DNA of 64,000 nucleotides from the NCBI GenBank assembly GCA_001414345.1, contig LLCB01000210.1, positions 43,584 to 107,583 on the forward strand, read 5' to 3'. The DNA comes from Hymenoscyphus infarciens. Lineage: Eukaryota > Ascomycota > Leotiomycetes > Helotiales > Helotiaceae. Shown in pieces: positions 56,831 to 64,000 of the stretch. Both the position numbers and the translations under genes were made by a program. Below the pieces are notes generated by a model. It was not told the origin of the DNA. It searched no databases and saw only the letters and a list, made by a program, of their open reading frames with translations. Numbering within the stretch: position 1 is the first letter of the stretch; every line of letters starts with the position of its first letter.

Positions 56831-57954
56831 AGAATTAATCTCTCTAAGATTAATCTATAGTTATTAATTAGTAGAAAAGTATTTACTTTACCTAGTATAA
56901 TAACTATTAATAGATTTAGTATATAAACTACTACTTTTAGTAACTTTAGAGTAAATACCTTTTCTTTTATAAATATATAACTTAGTTATAACTTTATAAA
57001 GTTCTATAGTTTAAAAACTAAAAGACTTCCTACTCTTATTAAGATTTATAAATATAATAGAGAAATTAAGAGTAAAGCTATATACTATCTCCTTTTAAAT
57101 TATATCTTAGATAGCTATAAATTCTTTAATATACTATTTATCTTTTTAGACTTAGATCTATATAATATTATTCTTAGTTAGAGGTTCTTTAAGTACTTTT
57201 ATATTAATATTAATATAACTTATTAGAAACTACTTTAGCCTAATAACCTTAAGCTTTACTTCTCTACTTAATAGCTAACTTCTCTCTCTTAAGACGCTAT
57301 ATAACTAAAAGACTTTATACTCTCTTATTAAGATAAAGCTAATACTTATAACTAAGTTATAGAAATAGATAAATAGCGTTAATAAGGTAGAAGGCTCTTA
57401 GAGCTTATAAATTACCTTAAAATTAATACTATAACCTTAACTAGTTATACTCTAACTATATATAGTAGAGGAGGCTATAAGTCCTTAATATAAGTAAAAT
57501 ACTAAGTTATAAAGAAAGAACTTAAAAGCGTTATAAAGAAAGTACTTACTCTAGTATACTATTAGAAACCCTTTATCTTAAAGAAGTTAGACTCTATTAT
57601 TAATATTTTAGCTATTTTAGCTATAAGAATATATTATTACTTACTCTAAAAGAATAGTAAGATATTTATTATAAGTATATATAAAATTAATACTATTATA
57701 GCTAATTAAGAACTAGATATAGCTTCTAATATTACTCTTTCTAATAAGTACTAAGACTTTAAAGAGGTATTTTCTAAGGCTATCTTAGACACTCTTCTAT
57801 CTTACTAATATTATAACTATAAGATTAATCTTAAAAGTCTAAATACTCTTAGATATTCCTCTTTATATAAGATATCTATAGAAAAGTTATTAGCTATAAA
57901 GGAATATATCTTAGAGAATCTTTATAAAGGGTTTATTAAATATAGCTAGTCTCT

Positions 57955-58530
57955 TTTTACTACTTCTATTTTATTTATAAAGAAAGTAGATAGAAGGCTA
58001 TGTTTTTATATTAACTTCTAAAAACTTAATAATCTTACTTAAAAAGACTACTATTTATTACCTCTAATTAATAAAACGCTTATATATATTAGTTAAGCTT
58101 ATATTTTTACTAAGCTAGATATCTAGTAAGCCTTCTACTATATATAAATAGATCTAGATATTAAGGAATTAACTACTTTTTATACTTATTATAGAATATA
58201 TAAGTATAAGGTTCTACTATTTAATCTAATAAATAGCTTATCTATCTACTAGTACTATATAAATAACATTCTATTTAACTATTTAGATAACTTCTACTCT
58301 ACCTACTTAGATAATATTCTTATTTACTTATTAAATATTCTTAAATATAAAGAGTATATATAAAAAGTCTTTTAATATCTTAAGAATACTAGATTATAGG
58401 TTAATATTAAGAAGTATAAGTTTAATATTAAGAAGATAAAATACTTTAGGTTTATTATTAGTATTAATAGTATTAAAGTAGACTTTAAAAAGGTCTTAGT
58501 AGTATAGAAATAGTAAGCTCTAAAGATAGT
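57955..58530 (+). pseudogene. Chromovirus reverse transcriptase relic
   Basis: The frame shows FIKKVDRRLCFYINF, KDYYLLPLIN, IFTKLDI, YKVLLFNLINS and NILIYLLN, the ordered blocks of a Ty3/Gypsy RT. The active-site tetrad is YLDN at 58304-58315, where a G-to-A change has replaced the second catalytic Asp. Many TAG/TAA stops are present. Confidence 0.85.
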
Positions 58531-58734
58531 AAAAGGTGTTTAAAGCTTTCTTAGTTTCTATAACTTCTATTAAAGGTTTATTTAGAACTATAGTATAATT
58601 ATAAAGCTCTTAGTACGTCTAATATAGAATAATATACCTTTTAATTTTAATAAGGAGTACTAAGAAGTGTTTAAAGACCTAAAGATAGTACTTACTTTTA
58701 TACTAATCCTCTACTACTACTCTTCTAACCTCTC

Positions 58735-59100
58735 TACTATAATTAAAATAGACGCTTTAAATAGAATTATTACTAGAGTATTATAATAATAATAAGCTAA
58801 TAGAGAATAGTACTCTATAGCCTACTTTAGTAAGACTATGTCTCTAGCTAAGTATAACTATAAAATATATAATAAAGAGCTACTTACTATTATACACTTA
58901 CTTATAGAATAGAGACTAGAACTATAAAGCACTTATTCGAAAATCTATATTTATACTAATTATTAGGTGCTTAAGTACTTTTTAACTACTAAGTAACTTA
59001 CTACCTATTAAGTAAGGTAGGCTAAAGCCTTAGCTAAGTACTATTTTATTATTATATTCTATTTAAAGTATAAGAATAATAAGATAGATACTTTAACTTA
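58735..59100 (+). pseudogene. Chromovirus RNase H relic
   Basis: IKIDALNRIITRVL, YSIAYFSKTMS, YNYKIYNKELLTII and YTNYQVLKYFLTT follow the RT in order, as in Gypsy RNase H domains. The Asp in the YTD-type motif is now Asn. Confidence 0.8.
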
Positions 59101-59449
59101 TAAAGTAAATAAGATATACTTATAGAAGGAACTTAAAGAGTAGTACTAGACCTATATACTCTTAATAAAGGAATAAGTTAATATAGAAGCACTTAAAGAC
59201 CTAGAGGTTAAAATAAGCTTAATTATACTAGCTTTAGTTAATAATAACTACTTCTAAGAATTATTTATACTTTTAGAACAAATCTGCTAAGTAAATAAGA
59301 ATACTATAACACTTTAAGCTATATAAGTATAAGCTAAAACTAATACTAATTTCTTATATACCTTAGAGGAAGGCCTTTTACTTTACTAAAACTACTTAGT
59401 AGTACTAGACGTAGATATACTAAGAATAGACTTAATTTATAAGACTTAT

Positions 59450-60250
59450 AATTAAATACTTTTAGCTTACTTAAGAAGGGATAAGACTTACTAGATTCTA
59501 TATTTAAGATATATTTAGTAAAATATAAAAGCTAATATTATAAGATATATATAAAACTATTATAAATATAAAAGAGTAGACGTTTCTTAAGATAAAATAC
59601 TCAACTATCTATACCTACTCCTAGTACTACTACGTATATAATAATATATAGCTATAGATTTTAAGTCCTTTCTAGTTAATAAGTATAGTTATAATAATAT
59701 ATTTATAGTAATAGACTACTTATTTAAGTAGTCTATTTTAATACTCTATTATAAGAATATTACTTCTAAATAAATAGTAAGGTTATATATTAAATACATT
59801 CTATAATACTATAAGATTCTAGAAAGTATAATATTAGATAGAGGCTCTTACTTTATTACTATATTCTAGAGAGAGTTTACTTAAATCTTAGGTATTTAGC
59901 TTCGACTCTTAACTATAAACCACGTTTAAATAAATAGCTAGACTAAGATTATAAATTAATATCTTAATTAGCACTTATAGCTATATATTAATTATTATTA
60001 TATTAATTAGTCTAAGATCCTTTTAATAATAGACTATATATAGTTAGTACTACCTTATAGTACTATTAGAATATCGCCTTTTAAGTTATAAAAGAGATAT
60101 ATACTAAGAACCTCGTTTAACTAGTAAATACTAGAACTAGCTAATATAAAAGAATAGCTATTATAAGAAGAGGCTATAGTAGTTATAAAGATAATCTAAG
60201 AGGTCTTAGATATTAGCTAAGTAAATATATTAAAAGCTTAATAAAAGAAG
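59450..60250 (+). pseudogene. Chromovirus integrase relic
   Basis: The frame reads LRRDKTYQI-like sequence, then AIDFKSFLVNKY, YNNIFIVIDYL, ESIILDRGSYF, GIQLRLLTINH and SQTKIINQYL, matching the core of Ty3/Gypsy integrases. The second catalytic-region DRG is intact; many Trp/Gln codons are now stops. Confidence 0.8.
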
Positions 60251-60534
60251 AAATAAGACATAAACAAATATAAATAAGACGTCGATTTTAAAGTAGAAGA
60301 TATAGTCTTTATTATAATAAAGAACTAGGTAACTTAATAACTAAGCTAAAAGCTAAACTACTAGATAGCTAGCTCTTTTAAGATTCTTAAGAAAGTAGGT
60401 TCTACTTTCTAATTATAACTACTAGCTTCTATTAAAGTTTACTTTATCTTTATTCTTAAGAAGTTATATAAGGCTATAGACAATCCCTTACTAGAATAAG
60501 TAGTTATACTACTCTTATTAATTATTATAAACAA

Positions 60535-60650
60535 AGAAGAGGAATAGAAGGTTAAAGAAATACTAGCTAGTAAGAAGAGATAGTAGTCCTTCTATTACTA
60601 AATTAAGTAGAAAGGCTATAATAAAGACCTTAATTAGTATCTAGCTTAAT
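60535..60650 (+). pseudogene. Chromodomain relic at the integrase C-terminus
   Basis: KVKEILASKKR, then SFYY, IK and KGYNKDLN, with stops at the expected Trp positions, match a chromodomain (the pattern V-E-x-I-L-x-R, Y-x-V-K-W-K-G-Y). This places the element among chromoviruses, which use the domain to target heterochromatin marks. Confidence 0.72.
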
Positions 60651-60850
60651 AACTAATATATACGCTATAACTAGTAGAGAGGTTCTATTTAAAGAAGCTA
60701 AAAATAGCTAGTTCTCTAGAAGCTCTTCTACTATAGAAAGTAGTATATAAGGCTAGGAGAGAGGATTATAGTAAGCTAGAGCTTAATACTCCTATATTAA
60801 AAGAGAACAAAGCTACTTAGTTATAAGAAGCCCTTTTAAAGAGGGAGTAG

Positions 60851-61041
60851 TATAATAGTTCTAGTTATATATATTACTTATATAACTAGGTTAGCTTAAG
60901 GCTTTGCTAAGGCTTTACTTAATATATATAAATAAAGCTAGAGTGTCTATACTCTTCGCTTTTCTATTTAGTTTAGTTTTTCTTAATATTAGGTACTATT
61001 CTATAAGTACTCTCTTTATATATTTATAGAGAGCTGTTATA
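60851..61041 (+). repeat. 3' LTR of the chromovirus (191 bp)
   Basis: It starts TATAATAGTTCTAG right after the purine tract and ends GAGAGCTGTTATA, then GTAAT. Confidence 0.92.
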
Positions 61042-64000
61042 GTAATCTTAGACCTTTAAATCTTTAAAAAATCGCAATATTATAGGTTCTACGTCTATTA
61101 AGTTCTAATTAGCTTTATAGATATAAATAATACTATTCTATATCTAAATTAAAAGTAAAAGAATTAATTTAGAATATTATATTTTTAAGCTATTTTAAGT
61201 ATATAGATTACTAACTTTTATTAATAGTAGTAAATAATTTATAAATTAGGCTTAATATCGATTACTTATCTTTAAAACCTTCTTAGTCTTTTAGAGAGGT
61301 TTCTAAGCTAGCTTCTAAGTAGTTACTTAGAGTAGAATATTCTTTAATCTAGTCTTACTTATATCTACTTCTATAAATGCTTATAGAATAGTAAATAAAG
61401 TCTTAGCCTTTATAAGAGATAATATACTATATAACTAGTAATTATTTAATATATACTAGAATAGTATATTAAAGCTTTATAAATAGTACTAAAAGTAAGA
61501 AGCGAGGTATAAGAGATTATATAGTTTAAGTAAGACAGTTCTCTAATTTTCCTACTTTTATTCTATTACTTTTACTTATACTTTTAGAAGCTCTATATCT
61601 ACTACTTTATAATACTAAAAACATACTAGGATATCTTAATATTAGTCTCTTAAATACTTAGAAGTCTAGGCTTCTTATTTTAAGAGTTTAAAGCTTAAAG
61701 TATACTTTTATTACTTCTTAATAAACCTAGTAAGTACTCTAGAAAATCATATATCTATACTTCCTTAGAGGCTAGGTAAACTACTCTTTAATAATAAGAT
61801 TAAGAACTATCTATAAAAAGTAAAGGACTACTCTATAAAAGCTATAATATAAAGCTCTAATAGTTAGAAGAAGAAACAATAGTTAATTATAGAGTTTAAA
61901 AGGAAGTAAGAGGCTACTATAGAACGTTCTACTACTAACTACTCTACTCTTATTATTAAGTAAAAGGAGGATAAATTAGCTATAGCTAGAGAATAAGCTA
62001 TTTAGAAGGAAAAGGCTAAGGCTAGATAATTCTTTTTTATAAAAGCTTCTAGTAAGACTAAAATAATTAGAGCAAAAGCATATAAGAAGGGATTTATTCT
62101 TAATAAGAAAAAGGCTAAAAGTAAGTAGTACTCTTAAATTTAGTATATACTACTAATTAGTATAAGCTCTCTAGCTCCTCCTTCTCTAACCTATAGAGTA
62201 CTAAAGCCTATCTCTATTACTAAAATCTATATTTAAGTAGCTCTATATATCTATATATATATAATAAGTACTAAGGACTTCTCTACTACTAAGAGTATTC
62301 CTATAATTACGTATACTTCTATAGTATAATATAGTAAGATAGTTAGAGTATAAATTAGTACTCTAGAATATATAGGCTAAAAGGTTCGCTATTAAGCTCT
62401 TAGAGAATATCTATTATATAATCCTTACTTCTAGTAGATAGAATTCTATTAATATACTACTTCTTACTAATAAGATAGAAGACGTCTTTCTAGCTATAAA
62501 CATTATTATTAGAAAGAGGAAAGCTAAGTAATTAAGTACTATAGATTATAAAGAGGTAGATAATATATAAACTCTTATATAATACTTTAATCTACTAAAA
62601 AGTCTTACTAATAAAAAGTACTATAAAGTATATATAGTATTTAATAACTATACTAATAATAAGCTCTAATCTTCTAAAAAGAGATAATCTATTATACTCT
62701 TATAAGATACCTAAGAGCTACTAATTCCGCTTTAACTCTTAGCGTCTATTAAAAGACCTAATAATAAGTCTAAAGATAACGCTTAGAATAGAGAAGGAGA
62801 TACTAGGCCTATACTATTACTAGAGAATAGTACTAGTACTAGAGTAAGCGTAATATTAGTAGATAATTTAGAATTAGATAATCTTCTAAAGATATCTATA
62901 ATTATTATTATATACTTAAAAGACTACTCTATAATTATTACTACTTACTTAGGAGACTACTCTATAATTATTACTACTTATTTAAAAGAGAAAGACAATA
63001 GAGATAATAATTCTAGAGATAGTTCTAAGAGTAATATAGAAAGTAAGGATATAAATATAAATATAAGAGAGAATACCGATAATAAAAGAGTATTAACTCT
63101 AGGCTTATACTCGCTATTACCTCTTATAAAGAATAAGGAGAAGGAGAGCTTAATAGTATCTACTAAGTTAAATAAATTAAGAAGAGTAGATAAAATAGTA
63201 TAATAATAGGTAGATATAGACAAGTAAATTATAAGAGATCTTAATACTTAATTATATATAAATATTAATATTACTATTACTAAAGGTAGACTCGAATTAA
63301 TTAATAAGAAAGAGTAATTAAAACTTAATTAAGAGCTTAATAAGAGAGTCTCTAATTCACTTTTATCTACTCCTCTTATATCTATAAATATACTAGTAAG
63401 TAAAATAATATCTACTACTATAATCGCTTCTATAAATAGTCTTAATTTAAAGAGAAAGAGAGAAGATACTCTCTCTTAAATAACTCTTACTAATTAACTC
63501 TCTTATACTACTAAAAAGGTTAAGATTATACATAGTAAGTATAATAAGAAGAGAGATAAGAAGTAAGAGTATATAGTAGTAAATACTTTAAGTATAGATA
63601 CTAGAAGGATTATCTATAATACCTTAATTTTATTACTACTTTTTAGTTACTTTTTACTACCTTTATCTCTTCTTTTACTCTCTTTACTAAAGTATTTAAA
63701 TAATTATAATTTAAGATTATTTAAGTACTTTAAGTACTACTTTACTAATTATATACTAATTACCTAATTAGGCTTAGTATCTCTTACTTTTAAGTTAAAT
63801 TATAGCTATAGTTATAGTATTAAAAGTCTTAATTATCTCTTTTCCTCTCTTATTTATTAAATACTTATATAACATTATTATTTATACTAAGTATATATAT
63901 TACTTTTAATAATTTATAATATTTTAAATAATAGATTTAAAGTTATATTATACTTATATTTAGTATAGTACTAGGTAGTATATATTAATAGAAAGTAAGT
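61042..64000. other. Older repeat DNA right of the chromovirus
   Basis: RIP-mutated throughout. It contains the right arm of a 48-bp inverted repeat (61207-61254), a Lys/Glu/Ala-rich frame near 61960-62130 that could be the tail of a transposase, and the right copy of the direct repeat at 63694-63789. The minus-strand ORF 62978-63223 is a chance reading frame of low-complexity AT-rich sequence. Confidence 0.45.
63694..63789. repeat. Direct repeat, right copy
   Basis: It matches 52083-52180 in order and orientation (TTTAAGATTATTTAAGTACT, then CTAATTATATACTAATTACC). Confidence 0.6.

Larger units (their letters stand above)
55239..61041 (+). mobile_element. Full-length Ty3/Gypsy chromovirus, RIP-inactivated (5.8 kb)
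   Basis: Identical-length LTRs (191 bp: 55239-55429 and 60851-61041) and a 5-bp target duplication GTAAT (55234-55238, 61042-61046) bound the element. A purine-rich tract AAAGAGGGAGTAG precedes the right LTR, giving plus orientation. Order inside is gag with a zinc knuckle, RT, RNase H, integrase and a chromodomain, which is the Ty3/Gypsy chromovirus layout. All frames are broken by TAA and TAG stops and by transitions at catalytic sites. The coding domains are listed separately. A solo LTR of the same family lies at 35461-35651. Confidence 0.92.
51840..64000. other. Second RIP island, running off the window
   Basis: Over 12 kb is extremely AT-rich with almost no CA or TG. It contains a complete RIP-mutated chromovirus (55239-61041) inserted in older repeat DNA (51840-55238 and 61042-64000). 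The right edge is not in the window. Confidence 0.9.

Noticed and set aside
62978..63223. 81-codon minus-strand ORF resembling a membrane protein
   Set aside because: Its hydrophobic Leu/Ile/Phe/Ser content is the expected translation of AT-rich RIP DNA.

Overview
The window looks like nuclear DNA of a filamentous ascomycete (Pezizomycotina; Leotiomycetes is my best guess, not proven). The evidence is short GT-AG introns of about 50-110 nt with CTAAC-like branch points, a Zn2Cys6 transcription factor, a NACHT_N/NLR-type relic, a caspase-like gene, and long AT-rich blocks in which CA and TG dinucleotides have almost vanished. That last pattern is the footprint of repeat-induced point mutation (RIP).

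Layout. Positions 1-26,900 are ordinary gene-bearing DNA. They hold a doubtful low-complexity ORF (606-1307), a large multi-exon fungal gene of unknown function (3194-7782, minus), a Zn2Cys6 regulator (8839-11051, plus), a small acidic-tailed hypothetical protein (11427-12371, plus), a non-autonomous hAT-like element with perfect 19-bp inverted ends and an 8-bp target duplication (13797-14483), a 1.5k-residue disordered protein ending in a methyltransferase-like domain (15956-20655, minus), and a SAP-domain Tho1-like mRNA-export factor (24908-25757, minus). Positions 26,888-27,972 carry a broken NACHT_N-domain (NLR) relic. Its upstream end lies in a segment of about 260 bp that is repeated 0.8 kb away inside the first RIP block.

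The first RIP island (about 28.7-44.0 kb) is a nest of LTR retroelements that can be delimited by their 5-bp target duplications. Element 2 (29945-39066, TTTAG) was invaded by element 1 (30842-35027, AATAT) and contains a solo LTR of another family (35461-35651, GCTAT). Element 3 (40202-43126, AGAAT) lies to the right. Elements 1-3 are one gag-like, apparently non-autonomous family that carries an internal minisatellite of variable copy number.

A small euchromatic bridge (44.0-51.8 kb) follows. It holds a two-exon caspase-like gene (44216-45077, minus), a decayed small gene (about 45.9-46.3 kb), an OXNAD1-like NAD-binding oxidoreductase with a likely GC-AG intron (48877-50081, minus) and an intron-containing tRNA-Asn(GTT) (51133-51228).

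The second RIP island (about 51.84 kb to the window end) contains a full-length but RIP-killed Ty3/Gypsy chromovirus (55239-61041, GTAAT duplication, 191-bp LTRs, zinc knuckle, RT, RNase H, integrase, chromodomain). It is inserted in older repeat DNA that includes an integrase-core (DDE) relic in which all three proposed catalytic acids are changed by G-to-A transitions.

How the parts relate: the host genes look like independent housekeeping or regulatory loci with no operon or obvious cluster. The repeat islands flank the caspase-like gene, and the NACHT_N relic sits at the edge of the first island, so the fast-evolving immune or cell-death type sequences lie next to RIP-active DNA. That functional link is inference.
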